A stretch of 64,000 nucleotides of DNA from positions 3,814 to 67,813 of the forward strand of contig CALBSG010000128.1 in the NCBI GenBank assembly GCA_937927675.1, in the 5' to 3' direction. Origin of the DNA: an uncultured Paracoccaceae bacterium (lineage in GTDB: Bacteria > Pseudomonadota > Alphaproteobacteria > Rhodobacterales > Rhodobacteraceae). Positions 49,541-59,564 of the stretch are shown here, one piece after another. The notes beneath the pieces were generated by a model. That model searched no databases, was not told the origin of the DNA, and saw only the letters and a program-made list of their open reading frames with translations. The first letter of the stretch is position 1; each line of letters begins with the position of its first letter. The translations under genes and the position numbers were made by a program.

Positions 49541-49960
49541 ATGAACAAGAACGTCCTTCTCGGCCTCGTGCTGATCGCTGCTGCAGCCGGTGGCTACTAC
49601 CAGTTCAGCTACAAGCCCGCGCAGGAAGCTGCCGCTGCTGCGGCTGTCGCCGCCGAAGCTGCCGCTGCTGAAGCCAAAGCTGCCGAAGAAGCCGCCGCCA
49701 AGGCCGCTGAAGAAGCTGCTGCTGCCGCCGCTGCTGAGGCAGCTGCCGCTGCAGAAGCTGCCGCCACCGCTGCGGCCGAGGCTGCTGCCGTTCTGGACCC
49801 GGCTGCCTTCGACGCCGTCAAAGTCAACGCGTTGATCGACGCCTCGGCGCTCGACGCCGCGACCAAGACCACCCTGAAGGCCGGCGTTGACGCCGCTGCC
49901 GCCGATGCAACCAAGGTTGCTGGCGCCATCGCCGCTGTCAAAGCCGCCCTTGGCATGTAA
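49541..49960 (+). CDS. Ala-rich membrane-anchored protein of unknown function
   Basis: A 139-residue protein with an N-terminal hydrophobic anchor or signal (about residues 4-20), an Ala/Glu/Lys-rich helical segment (29-85) of AEAAAAEA-type repeats likely to form a long helix or coiled coil, and a C-terminal Ala-rich helical domain (86-139) with regularly spaced Asp/Lys. An in-frame ATG at 49526 is an alternative start, but GGGAG fits 49541. No family is recognised. Confidence 0.75.
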   Translation: MNKNVLLGLVLIAAAAGGYYQFSYKPAQEAAAAAAVAAEAAAAEAKAAEEAAAKAAEEAAAAAAAEAAAAAEAAATAAAEAAAVLDPAAFDAVKVNALIDASALDAATKTTLKAGVDAAAADATKVAGAIAAVKAALGM

Positions 49961-49982
49961 TCGCCTGAAAAGGTGAAATAAA

Positions 49983-50014
49983 AACCGCCGCGGAACAATC
50001 CGCGGCGGTTTTTT
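49983..50014. terminator. Bidirectional intrinsic terminator between the Ala-rich gene and fpr
   Basis: AACCGCCGCGG (49983-49993), loop AACAAT, CCGCGGCGGTT (50000-50010), then TTTT; A-run on the other side. Serves both convergent genes. Confidence 0.9.
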
Positions 50015-50034
50015 CATGTCCGAAGGAGCGGCCG

Positions 50035-50865
50035 TTAGATGCCGTCGCCGACAAAGGCCTTTTCCACAACGAATTGCTTGGGGTCAGAGTTTGCCCCCTC
50101 AACCAGCCCGAAGCTTTCCAAAATAGCCTTCACATCGACGTTGAACGCCAGCGACCCGCAAACCATGGCGCGGTCTTCCTCGGGGTTCATCTTCGGCAGG
50201 CCAAGATCTTCAAACACCTTGCCCGACACCAGATTGTCGGTGACGCGGCCCATGTGATGGAAGGCTTCGCGGGTGGTGGTCGGATAGTATTTCAGCTTGT
50301 CGCCCACCATCTCGCCGATCAAGGGATCGTCGCGCAGGCTTTCAACCAGCTGGCGGCCGTATTCCAACTCTGCCACTTCGCGGCAGGTGTGCATCATGAT
50401 GACCTGTTCGTATTTCTCATAGGTCTCCGGCTCGCGCAGCAGGCTGGCGAAGGGGGCAAATCCGGTGCCGGTCGACAGGAAGTAAATCCGTTTGCCGGGC
50501 AACAGCGCATCATGCACCAGCGTTCCGACAGGTTTCGGGCGCAGGATAATTTCATCGCCCACCTTGATGTGCTGCAGACGGCTGGTCAGCGGGCCATCCG
50601 GCACCTTGATCGAATAGAACTCCAGCTCCTCGTCCCAAGCGGGCGAAGCGATGGAATAGGCGCGCAGCAAAGGCTTACCAGTCTCGCCCAGCAGGCCAAT
50701 CATCACAAACTCCCCCGAACGGAAGCGCAAGGATTGCGGCCGCGTCACACGGAAGGAAAACAGCCGGTCCGTCCAGTGTTTCACTTGGGTGACGGTCTGG
50801 GCGTCGGGCAGATGCGGCTTGGCGGCGGCAGGGGCAGGAGCGTTCATCTCGGTCACTTCGGTCAT
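50035..50865 (-). CDS. fpr: Ferredoxin/flavodoxin-NADP reductase
   Basis: A 276-residue flavoprotein of the Rhodobacter FPR type. The FAD site RAYSIASP is at about 75-82, the NADPH-binding glycines are in LSTGTGFAPFAS, and the C-terminal extension (FVVEKAFVGDGI) replaces the aromatic end of plant-type enzymes. It exchanges electrons between NADPH and ferredoxin or flavodoxin. It lies downstream of the cys operon on the same strand and could support the sulfite reductase, which lacks a flavoprotein subunit here. Start could also be at the internal Met7. Confidence 0.93.
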   Translation of the reverse strand: MTEVTEMNAPAPAAAKPHLPDAQTVTQVKHWTDRLFSFRVTRPQSLRFRSGEFVMIGLLGETGKPLLRAYSIASPAWDEELEFYSIKVPDGPLTSRLQHIKVGDEIILRPKPVGTLVHDALLPGKRIYFLSTGTGFAPFASLLREPETYEKYEQVIMMHTCREVAELEYGRQLVESLRDDPLIGEMVGDKLKYYPTTTREAFHHMGRVTDNLVSGKVFEDLGLPKMNPEEDRAMVCGSLAFNVDVKAILESFGLVEGANSDPKQFVVEKAFVGDGI

Positions 50866-50970
50866 GGGGTGGTTGCCCGGCGTCTGAACCGGTCCTCGTT
50901 CAATAGCTTTGATTTGGGTCGGTGAAAAGCAAACCCGCGCACCGGGCGCGGATTTGTCACGCTTGCAGAT

Positions 50971-51342
50971 TTAGGCCTTGAGTCGGGCCTGATAGTCATG
51001 CGCCTGCCAATTGGCCCGGTTCAGCCATTGCGCTTCGGGTTGGCGGGCGGCCATTTCATCGGGAATTTCGACCGCGTCAAAGCCGACGCGGCGGGCCATC
51101 GGGTATTGATCGGCAATGATCGGCCCCACGGCGCGCAATTCGCCAGTGTAGCCCAGCATCCGCAACCGGCGGCCAATGGTAAAGCCACGCCCGTCGCTGA
51201 ACGCCGGCACATGCACGCGGATCAGCGTCAGGCCCGCAAGGTCCAGCGCCGCCGGATCATCGGTATGGGCCAGATCGGCCACGCCCGAGCTGGGCAATTC
51301 GGGCAGAGGCGAGAAGCCCTTATCGGTCACAAGAACGCTCAT
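50971..51342 (-). CDS. DUF934 protein of the sulfite-reduction operon
   Basis: A 123-residue DUF934 protein, regularly linked to cysI/cysH in alphaproteobacteria and proposed to act in sulfite reduction as an electron-transfer or assembly partner. GLTLIRVHVPAFSDGRGFTIGRRLR (here split over residues 37-61) and the RVGFDAVEIPD region are typical. The ATG overlaps the cysH stop by ATGA. Confidence 0.85.
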   Translation of the reverse strand: MSVLVTDKGFSPLPELPSSGVADLAHTDDPAALDLAGLTLIRVHVPAFSDGRGFTIGRRLRMLGYTGELRAVGPIIADQYPMARRVGFDAVEIPDEMAARQPEAQWLNRANWQAHDYQARLKA

Positions 51343-52077
51343 AGCGCGTTGTCCTTTGTCGTTCGCACGGGCTTGCCGCCCACGAAATGGATGCCACATT
51401 CGGTTTTCGCGCTGCCGCGCCAGCGTCCCGCACGCGGGTCTTCGCCGGGCTTCACCGGGCTGGTGCAAGGCGCGCAGCCGATCGACGGGTAGCCCTTGGC
51501 GACGAGCGGGTGCCGCGGCAGGTTGTTGTTGACGATATACTCTTCAAGGTCTTCCCGGCCCCAATGGGCCAAGGGATTCACCTTGATCCGAAAATCGCCT
51601 TCGTTTTCAAAGAAGTCGATGGTGCCCCGGTCAGCGTTCTGGAACCGCTTGCGGCCCGAGATCCAGCCGTCAAAGCCCGACAGCGCGCGCTCCAAGGGTT
51701 CCACTTTGCGCACGTTGCAGCAGGCATCGGTCGAAAACTGGTGCAGCGTGCCGTCCGGGTCTTCGAAATCGGTGCGGGTCTTGCGGGCGCGAATGGTGCG
51801 GATGTCGCAGAGCGGCAGCTTCTCGGCCAGCTCGCGCTGATAATCGAGCGTTTCTTGAAACAGCATCCGCGTGTCGACAAAGATCACCGGGGTTTCGGGC
51901 GCGATGACCGAAACCAGATGCAACAGCACCACCGATTCCGCCCCGAAGGACGACACCAGGGCAACCTGCCCCAGTTCGGGATCTTTCAGCGCATGCTCCA
52001 AGACGGCCGTCGCGGAATGGTGACGATAGCGCGCATTCAGCGCCGCCACCCGATCTGCAACCGGAGCCTGTTCCACC

Positions 52078-52088
<11 letters not shown>
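51339..52088 (-). CDS. cysH: Phosphoadenylyl/adenylyl-sulfate reductase (Fe-S type, CysH)
   Basis: A 249-residue thioredoxin-dependent reductase releasing sulfite. Cluster cysteines are Cys123-Cys124 (DACCNVRK) and Cys205/Cys208 (IGCAPC), which mark the 4Fe-4S form normally using APS. The catalytic Cys231 is in ECGIHF. The start lies 11 bases inside the end of cysI. Together they turn activated sulfate into sulfide. Confidence 0.93.
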
Positions 52089-53745
<1,657 letters not shown>

Positions 53746-53753
53746 GGCGGGCC

Positions 53754-54056
53754 TCAGAGCGCGTGGTCGGCTTGTTTGCCGTGATTATAGTTAGACGGGC
53801 CACGGGTGCGGAAGGCCTCGCGGAAGTGGGTGGGTTCGGGGCCATTGGCACCGGCTTTGGCATCGGCCAGATAGGCACCGACAATCACCAGCTTTTGCGC
53901 CGCCGCATCCAGCAGGCGCAATTGGGCATGGGCCTCATCCTCAAGGAATTCGGCCTCGTGGTGAAACGGCGTCCAGCGGTCATCGGCGGTGAAGTAAACC
54001 ACATCGCCTTCGCGCAGACGGTTCGCGGTGATAACCTTGGGGGTAAAGCGGCTCAT
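53754..54056 (-). CDS. DUF2849 protein, first gene of the cys operon
   Basis: A 100-residue DUF2849 protein (starts MSRFTPKVITANRLREGDVV), found in alphaproteobacteria directly upstream of cysI; proposed only by association to act in sulfite reduction. Ends 8 bases before cysI. Its start is 38 bases downstream of the inverted repeat at 54094-54114. Confidence 0.85.
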   Translation of the reverse strand: MSRFTPKVITANRLREGDVVYFTADDRWTPFHHEAEFLEDEAHAQLRLLDAAAQKLVIVGAYLADAKAGANGPEPTHFREAFRTRGPSNYNHGKQADHAL

Positions 54057-54093
54057 GCTGTGGCCTCGGGCTGATGCTGGATTACTGTCCCGA

Positions 54094-54114
54094 ATATAGG
54101 ACATTTTCCTATAT
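54094..54114. promoter_or_regulatory. Inverted repeat operator candidate between cys operon and Lrp gene
   Basis: ATATAGGA-CATTT-TCCTATAT, perfect 8-bp arms, in the divergent region between DUF2849 and the Lrp/AsnC gene. Lrp-family proteins bind AT-rich dyads of this size, and the rest of this region is GC-rich. A second AT-rich block (AAGGATATTTGTTCCGATATT) follows near 54139-54159. Confidence 0.55.
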
Positions 54115-54202
54115 CCGCGCCAGTGACCCTTGCCAATAAGGATATTTGTTCCGATATTGCGCCGCGTCGGAACGGAGTTCCGCCAAAACGGGGTTCATGC
54201 GA

Positions 54203-54664
54203 ATGTCAGACCGGATCGACGAACTTGACCGGAAAATCCTTGCCGAGTTGCAGGCCGATGCCAGCCAATCGCTGGACGAAATCGCCCGCAAGGTGGGCAG
54301 CTCTAAGACCCCGGTTTGGAACCGCATCCGGCGGATGAAAGAGACCGGCCTTATCACCCGGCAGACCGCCATTCTGGACCCCGAGGCCTTGGGGCTGGAG
54401 GCGTGCTTTTTTGTCCTCGTGCGCACCTCCGAGCATGAGGCTGATTGGCAGCACCGCTTTCTGGACGTCTTGCGCCGCCGACCCGAAGTGTTGGAAGCGC
54501 ATCGGCTGGCGGGCGATATCGACTACATTCTGAAGGTGCGGGTCAAAAATGCCCGCGCCTATGACACTTTCTATCAGGCGCTGATTTCCGAGGTGAAGAT
54601 TCACAACGTGACAGCGCTTCTGAGCATGGAAGAAATCAAATCCACCACGGTGCTGCCGCTCTGA
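54203..54664 (+). CDS. Lrp/AsnC-family regulator divergent from the cys operon
   Basis: A 153-residue Lrp/AsnC protein: winged helix-turn-helix (residues 5-60, IDELDRKILAELQADASQ), then RAM domain (about 68-150, with LAGDIDYILKVRV). The start at 54203 (MSDRIDELD) fits the family; MRMSDR two codons upstream is an alternative. Divergent position and the shared operator candidate suggest it controls sulfate reduction. Confidence 0.9.
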   Translation: MSDRIDELDRKILAELQADASQSLDEIARKVGSSKTPVWNRIRRMKETGLITRQTAILDPEALGLEACFFVLVRTSEHEADWQHRFLDVLRRRPEVLEAHRLAGDIDYILKVRVKNARAYDTFYQALISEVKIHNVTALLSMEEIKSTTVLPL

Positions 54665-54685
54665 CAGCCCTGCCCCGCAATCGGA

Positions 54686-54713
54686 AAAGGCCCCGGAATG
54701 ATCCGGGGCCTTT
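54686..54713. terminator. Bidirectional terminator between Lrp gene and OmpA-domain gene
   Basis: AAAGGCCCCGG (54686-54696), loop AATGAT, CCGGGGCCTTT (54703-54713); 11-bp perfect stem between convergent genes. Confidence 0.85.
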
Positions 54714-54736
54714 GTGATTTGCGGCCCAGCGCCGAG

Positions 54737-57079
54737 TTAGTTTGCCGCAGAGCGCAGCAAGGGCGTGATGACCCGCACCGCAACGCGGCGGTTGCGGCGT
54801 TCATCGTCTTGGGTGTCGATCAGCAACTCGCTTTCGCCATAGCCCTGCACGACCATGTTTTCCGGCGGAATGTCGAAATATTCCGTCAGGGCCAGCGCCA
54901 CCGATTCCGCCCGGCGATCAGACAGCGCAAGGTTCATCGCAGCCTTGCCGGTCGCGTCGGTATGGCCTTCGATCAGGAACATCTCGCCGGGGTTTTCGTC
55001 GAGCAGATCCTGCATCAAGGTGCCAAGATCGGCCAAAGACTCTGCCTCGGCGGCCTTGATCGCGGATGAACCACTGTCGAAGGTGACATTGCCCGCATCA
55101 ATCGTCGCGGCCAGCGCCCGCACTTCGGGAATCTCGCGCACTTGACGCAGGCTAAAGGTGCGGCCGGCCTTGGCCGCCTCGCGGGCGGCGAGTTTGGCCT
55201 TCAGCGCGGCGTTTTCGTCTTGCAACGAAATCGTCACCCGGTCGCGGCGCGGGCGCGGCAGATCGCGCAGGTCTACCGGGTCTTCATAGGCCAGATCGTC
55301 GATCAGCACCATTTCGCGGCCCAAATGGTCATAGGTGGCCCGGCGCAGTACCCGGCCCGTGGCATCACGGATCGTCACCACCTGACTGCCATCGCCGCGT
55401 TCAACGATGGTCCGGGTCGAGCCATCGCGGAAGGTTTCGGTCCGCACCGTGGAACCGGGGCGGCGCAGCACGGTGTCATCGTCCTTGTAGACCGAATAGG
55501 TGCCATCGGGGTTCAAAACCACAACGCGGTCGCCGGTGTTCGACACCACCTGCCGGTCGCGCTGGTCATTCGCGCTTTTGATGATCGAACCGACCGCCAA
55601 CGCGGCAAGGGCCACAAGGCCAACCTTTTCCAGATTGGACAGCCGGTTTTTCTTGCCCGGCGCGACCTGCACAGGGACAGCTGCGAATTCCTGCGCCGAA
55701 CTGCGGGTTTCCGCCGCGGTCAGAACCGTGGTGACGCTGTCCACCGCCTCGGGCGAGATTGGCGTCTCGGCCACGGGCGCGGGGGCTGCAGGCGCGTCGG
55801 TTGTCCCGGCCTCGGGTGCCGCGGCCAAGGTGCTTGCGGCTTCCAGCGCGCTGGGGTCAAGGGTGTCAGGTTCGGTCAGAATTTCGGTCAGCGTCTCGAC
55901 CTCGGTTTCCGACGCCACCGGCGCCTCGACCGGCACCGCCTCGGGATCGACCGGCGGTTCTTCGGTCGCAAGACCAGCAGAGGGGTCTACAATCTCGCCC
56001 GCACTGTCGACCGCGATCTCTTCTTGGGCGGCTTCCAGCGCCTCGGCCTCGGCGGCAAGCTCCTCGGGCGTCTTTTCGATCACAACCGGGGCGTCTGCAG
56101 AGGTCGCCGCGTCTTCCGTCACCGCTTCATCGGTGGCCGGTTCCTCCGTTGCGGCTTCGTCGGTCACGGGCTCTTCGGTGACGGCTTCGTCCGTAGCAGG
56201 TTCTTCCGTCACGACCTCATCGGTTGCGGGCTCCTCGATCACAGCCTCTTCGGTCGTGGGCTCTTCGGTGACCGCTTCGTCCGTGGCAGGTTCTTCCGTC
56301 ACGACCTCATCAGTCGCAGGCTCTTCTGTCAAAGCCTCGTCGGCCACAGGCTCCTCGGTCACCGCTTCGTCGGTGGCAGGTTCTTCCGTCACCGCTTCGT
56401 CAGTGACCGCAGGCTCTTCCTCGGTCGGCAGGATCAGCACGGGTTCGTCAGTCGCGGCATCAGCTGCAGCTGCGGCTTCGGCAGCAGCTTGTTCCTCGGC
56501 GGCCGCCTGAGCGTCAGCTTCGGCTTGCGCGTCTGCAGCGGCCTGTGCCTCGGCTTGGGCCTGTGCCTCGGCTTGAGCTTGAGCCTCGGCTTCGGCCTGC
56601 GCGGCGGCATCTGCGGCAGCTTGCGCCTCCGCTTCGGCTGCGGCGGCGGCTTCGGCCTGTGCCTGCGCTTCGGCATCAGCGGCCGCCTGTGCTTCTGCTG
56701 CAGCTTGCGCTTCCGCCTCGGCCTGCGCGGCAGCTTCAGCTTCGGCCTGAGCCTGAGCTTCAGCCTGAGCCTGCGCTTCAGCTTCCGCGGCCGCTTGCGC
56801 TTCGGCGGCGGCTTGCGCTTCGGCCTCTGCGGCAGCCTGTGCCTCGGCAGCAGCCTGCGCCTCCGCCTCGGCGGCCGCCGCAGCGGCAGCATCATCCGTG
56901 GCGCCGGTCATATAATCATCAAGGTTGCACCCGCCGCCGCCCGAAGGATCGCACAAGATGGTGCCATCATCCGCAACCACAGCGCCATTTTCATTCAGGC
57001 TTTGGGCCTGCGCGGGCCAGCTGTGCATCGGAGCCAGCGCAATGGACAAAGCGGCGGTAGAGCTGAGCAAACGTCTCAT
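54737..57079 (-). CDS. Large OmpA-domain envelope protein with Ala/Glu/Gln and TDEAVTEEP repeats
   Basis: A 780-residue exported protein. Signal peptide about 1-26 (ends in WPAQAQ); Ala/Glu/Gln-rich low-complexity segment about 62-213; acidic repeats of the type TDEAVTEEPA about 213-326; hydrophobic segment about 480-497 after KKNRLSNLEK; and a C-terminal OmpA/MotB peptidoglycan-binding domain about 666-775 (LIEGHTDATGKAAMNLALSD, RNRRVAVRV). GAAAGGAA precedes the ATG. The acidic linker probably spans the periplasm. Repeat number is likely variable between strains. Confidence 0.88.
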   Translation of the reverse strand: MRRLLSSTAALSIALAPMHSWPAQAQSLNENGAVVADDGTILCDPSGGGGCNLDDYMTGATDDAAAAAAAEAEAQAAAEAQAAAEAEAQAAAEAQAAAEAEAQAQAEAQAQAEAEAAAQAEAEAQAAAEAQAAADAEAQAQAEAAAAAEAEAQAAADAAAQAEAEAQAQAEAQAQAEAQAAADAQAEADAQAAAEEQAAAEAAAAADAATDEPVLILPTEEEPAVTDEAVTEEPATDEAVTEEPVADEALTEEPATDEVVTEEPATDEAVTEEPTTEEAVIEEPATDEVVTEEPATDEAVTEEPVTDEAATEEPATDEAVTEDAATSADAPVVIEKTPEELAAEAEALEAAQEEIAVDSAGEIVDPSAGLATEEPPVDPEAVPVEAPVASETEVETLTEILTEPDTLDPSALEAASTLAAAPEAGTTDAPAAPAPVAETPISPEAVDSVTTVLTAAETRSSAQEFAAVPVQVAPGKKNRLSNLEKVGLVALAALAVGSIIKSANDQRDRQVVSNTGDRVVVLNPDGTYSVYKDDDTVLRRPGSTVRTETFRDGSTRTIVERGDGSQVVTIRDATGRVLRRATYDHLGREMVLIDDLAYEDPVDLRDLPRPRRDRVTISLQDENAALKAKLAAREAAKAGRTFSLRQVREIPEVRALAATIDAGNVTFDSGSSAIKAAEAESLADLGTLMQDLLDENPGEMFLIEGHTDATGKAAMNLALSDRRAESVALALTEYFDIPPENMVVQGYGESELLIDTQDDERRNRRVAVRVITPLLRSAAN
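56100..56895 (-). repeat. Coding tandem repeats of the OmpA-domain gene
   Basis: From 56895 to about 56440 the gene encodes AEAQAAAEAQ-type short repeats; from about 56440 to 56100 it encodes roughly ten 9-11-residue units of the type TDEAVTEEPA with alternating V/A and T/A changes. Near-identical nucleotide units make slippage or recombination likely. Confidence 0.85.
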
Positions 57080-57195
57080 ATAAATTCCTTTCAGGCGGGG
57101 ATACCTCGCCAAGCGATTCCTTAACGCCCAGTCTGCAAGACCGATTGCACGCAAGGAACCCGATTTTCTGTCGATAAGCGATAACAAGCTGAAGT

Positions 57196-58455
57196 TTAAG
57201 CAGTGTTATCGACCATCAAACGCATCAACCGGGCCTTTTCGCCGCCGTCGCCGGGGGATGAAATCACTTGGCCCAGCGCCGCCAGCGAAGCCACAGAATG
57301 CCCTGCGCGAAAGCTGTCGACATGAGGCAGCATGGCCCGGATACCGGCGGCTTTCGGGGCAAACCCCTCCCAGCGCAACAGGGGGTTCAGCCAGATCAGA
57401 CGCCGACAGGACAAATGCAGCCGCTCGATTTCTTTCGACAGCATCCCGGCATCGTCGCGGTCCAACCCATCGGTGATCAACAAAACCACCGCCCCCTGCC
57501 CCAAAACCCGCCGCGACCAATCGCGGTTGAAGGCGGCCAGCGAGGCCCCGATCCGCGTGCCGCCCGACCAGTCCTGCGCCTCGGCCCCGGCCTGCGCCAA
57601 GGCGGCATCCACATCCCGGGCGCGCAAATGCCGGGTGATGTTGGTCAGCCTTGTGCCAAAGGTAAAGCCATGCACCCGCGCCCAGCCGGATCCGCGCTGA
57701 TGCATGACGGCATGCAGAAAATGCAGCACCATGCGGGAATATTGGCTCATCGACCCCGAGATATCACAGATCACCACCAGATTGGGCCAGCGGATGCGGC
57801 GCCGTTGCAACCGCAGTTCCATCACCTCGCCCCCTTGCCGCAGCGCGGCCCGGATCGTGGCGCGCGGATCAATGCGCTGGCCCTGCCCTGCGGGCCTCAT
57901 CCGCCGCGAGGTCAAGGGCTGCACCGGCAGAGACAGCCGCGCGATCATCCGCTTGGCCTCGGCGATTTCCTCGACCGACATCTGCTCAAAATCCAGCGTC
58001 TTCAGCCGTTCTTCGGCCGATTGCGTGGCCGTGGCGTCCATCTCGATCTGGGGCGCGTCTTCCTCCAGCCCCGGCGGCAAAGGCGGCGGTTCGGGGCGGC
58101 TGTCGCCCAAAAGCGCCTGCGCGGCCCGCTTTTCGGCCGCCTCGGCACGGCGGTCTTCCTGCACGCCCTTCAGGCTGGGCAGCATGAAAGACATCATATG
58201 TTCCAAAAACTGCGGGTCGCGCCAGTAAAGCCGGAAACATTGGTGGAAAATCATACGCTGCTCGGGCCGGCTGACAAAAACGGCATGCAACGTCCAATAA
58301 AAATCCTCGCGCTCGGTAAAACCCACGGCCGCGACCGCGCGGATGGCATCAGCCACCCTGCCCGGCCCGACCGGCAGGCCCGCCCGGCGCAAGGCACGCG
58401 CAAAATGGGCGATGTTTTCGGACAGGCGCCCGGTTTCCGGCAACGCCCCGCTCAT
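57196..58455 (-). CDS. VWA domain protein, CoxE-like
   Basis: A 419-residue protein with a C-terminal von Willebrand A domain: MIDAS motif DISGSMS starting at Asp231, and later GGTRIG and LLITDGLDRDD segments. The N-terminal part matches CoxE-type proteins that act with a MoxR-type AAA ATPase to assemble metalloenzymes. The start at 58455 is preferred; ten extra in-frame codons upstream come from a dispersed repeat copy. Paired with the MoxR gene 46 bases upstream. Confidence 0.88.
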   Translation of the reverse strand: MSGALPETGRLSENIAHFARALRRAGLPVGPGRVADAIRAVAAVGFTEREDFYWTLHAVFVSRPEQRMIFHQCFRLYWRDPQFLEHMMSFMLPSLKGVQEDRRAEAAEKRAAQALLGDSRPEPPPLPPGLEEDAPQIEMDATATQSAEERLKTLDFEQMSVEEIAEAKRMIARLSLPVQPLTSRRMRPAGQGQRIDPRATIRAALRQGGEVMELRLQRRRIRWPNLVVICDISGSMSQYSRMVLHFLHAVMHQRGSGWARVHGFTFGTRLTNITRHLRARDVDAALAQAGAEAQDWSGGTRIGASLAAFNRDWSRRVLGQGAVVLLITDGLDRDDAGMLSKEIERLHLSCRRLIWLNPLLRWEGFAPKAAGIRAMLPHVDSFRAGHSVASLAALGQVISSPGDGGEKARLMRLMVDNTA

Positions 58456-58468
58456 CGTCGGGCCACAG

Positions 58469-58492
58469 ATGCGTATTTGCGCCAAGATGAAA
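58469..58492 (+). repeat. Dispersed intergenic element, copy 4
   Basis: GATGCGTATTTGCGCCAAGATG and AA, a diverged core without the GC hairpin, in the 46 bases between the VWA and MoxR genes and opposite to their direction. Confidence 0.5.
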
Positions 58493-58501
58493 CGGCAAAG
58501 T

Positions 58502-59386
58502 TCATGCCAAGGCCTTCTTCACCTCGTTCAGGATCTTCGTGGCCTCCAGCCCGTTCAGTTTTTGAATATCATCTTGATACTTCAGGATGGCGCCCAAGGT
58601 ATCGGCAATCACCTCGGGGGACAGGGCGATGACATCCAGCGCCAGCAGGCATTTCGCCCAGTCGATGGTTTCAGCCACGCCGGGGCGCTTGAACAGATCC
58701 GCCCCGCGCAGCGCCTGCACAAAGGCGACCACCTCGCGCGTCAGGGCTGCGGACGCCTCTGGCACACGGGATTTCAAGATCGCCAACTCGCGGTCAAAGG
58801 CCGGGTAATCAACCCAATGGTAAAGACAGCGCCGCTTCAGCGCATCATGCACCTCGCGCGTGCGGTTGGATGTCAGGATCACGATCGGTGGCTCGGGGGC
58901 CTTGATGGTGCCCAGTTCGGGGATCGTCACCTGAAAATCCGACAGGGCCTCCAGAAGGAAGGCTTCAAACGGCTCATCCGCCCGATCCAATTCGTCGATC
59001 AACAGCACCGGCGCGCCGCCGGGTTGCGGGCGCATCGCGGCCAGCAAGGGGCGCTCGATCAGGAACTCCTCCGAAAACACCCCCGCCCGGCCCGCCGCTT
59101 CGCCGGCCCGAATGGCGATCATCTGGGCGGCAAAATTCCACTCCGACACCGCAGCGGCCGCATCCAACCCCTCATGGCATTGCAGCCGGATCAGCTTGCG
59201 CCCCAGCCCTGCGGCCAGAACCTTGGCAATCTCGGTCTTGCCGACCCCTGCCTCACCCTCTAAAAACAAGGGCTTACCCAGCTTCAGGCCAAGAAACACC
59301 ACCGTGGCCAAGGCGCGCGACCCGACATAGCCCTGCCCCTCTAACAGCGCCTCAACCGCATCAATCGAGCCGGGCAGAACGGTCAT
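58502..59386 (-). CDS. MoxR-family AAA+ ATPase (CoxD-like)
   Basis: A 294-residue MoxR-type chaperone ATPase: Walker A GEAGVGKT (44-51), Walker B VLLIDELDRAD, sensor 1 ILTSNRT, and arginine finger region ALKRRCLYHWVDYP. With the VWA protein it should form a remodelling pair for a metalloenzyme or cell-surface complex. No CO dehydrogenase or methanol dehydrogenase genes lie nearby, so the client is unknown. Confidence 0.9.
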   Translation of the reverse strand: MTVLPGSIDAVEALLEGQGYVGSRALATVVFLGLKLGKPLFLEGEAGVGKTEIAKVLAAGLGRKLIRLQCHEGLDAAAAVSEWNFAAQMIAIRAGEAAGRAGVFSEEFLIERPLLAAMRPQPGGAPVLLIDELDRADEPFEAFLLEALSDFQVTIPELGTIKAPEPPIVILTSNRTREVHDALKRRCLYHWVDYPAFDRELAILKSRVPEASAALTREVVAFVQALRGADLFKRPGVAETIDWAKCLLALDVIALSPEVIADTLGAILKYQDDIQKLNGLEATKILNEVKKALA

Positions 59387-59498
59387 AACAGGGCCTCCCT
59401 CAAAGCCCGCCCACGTTGGCCGCCCCGCCCCGCGCGGTCAAGCGCGGCCGGTATCACCTACGACCAAGGAAGGGGGGCGATTTCCCCTTCCCTTCGCC

Positions 59499-59531
59499 TT
59501 TCATCTTGGCCCAAATACTCCCGCCGGAGGC
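59499..59531 (-). repeat. Dispersed intergenic element, copy 5
   Basis: On the minus strand GCCTCCGGCGGGAGTATTT followed by GGGCCAAGATGAAA, the fullest copy in the window, in the divergent region between the MoxR and glycosyltransferase genes. The rest of this 178-base gap shows nothing else. Confidence 0.75.
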
Positions 59532-59564
59532 ATCCGACCACTTTTCCGGCGCGAAGGGATCAGA

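Noticed and set aside
55142..57124. 660-codon plus-strand frame rich in Gly/Arg/Leu/Phe
   Set aside because: It is the antisense of the Ala/Glu/Gln and TDEAVTEEP repeats of the OmpA-domain gene; the repeats make both strands stop-free.
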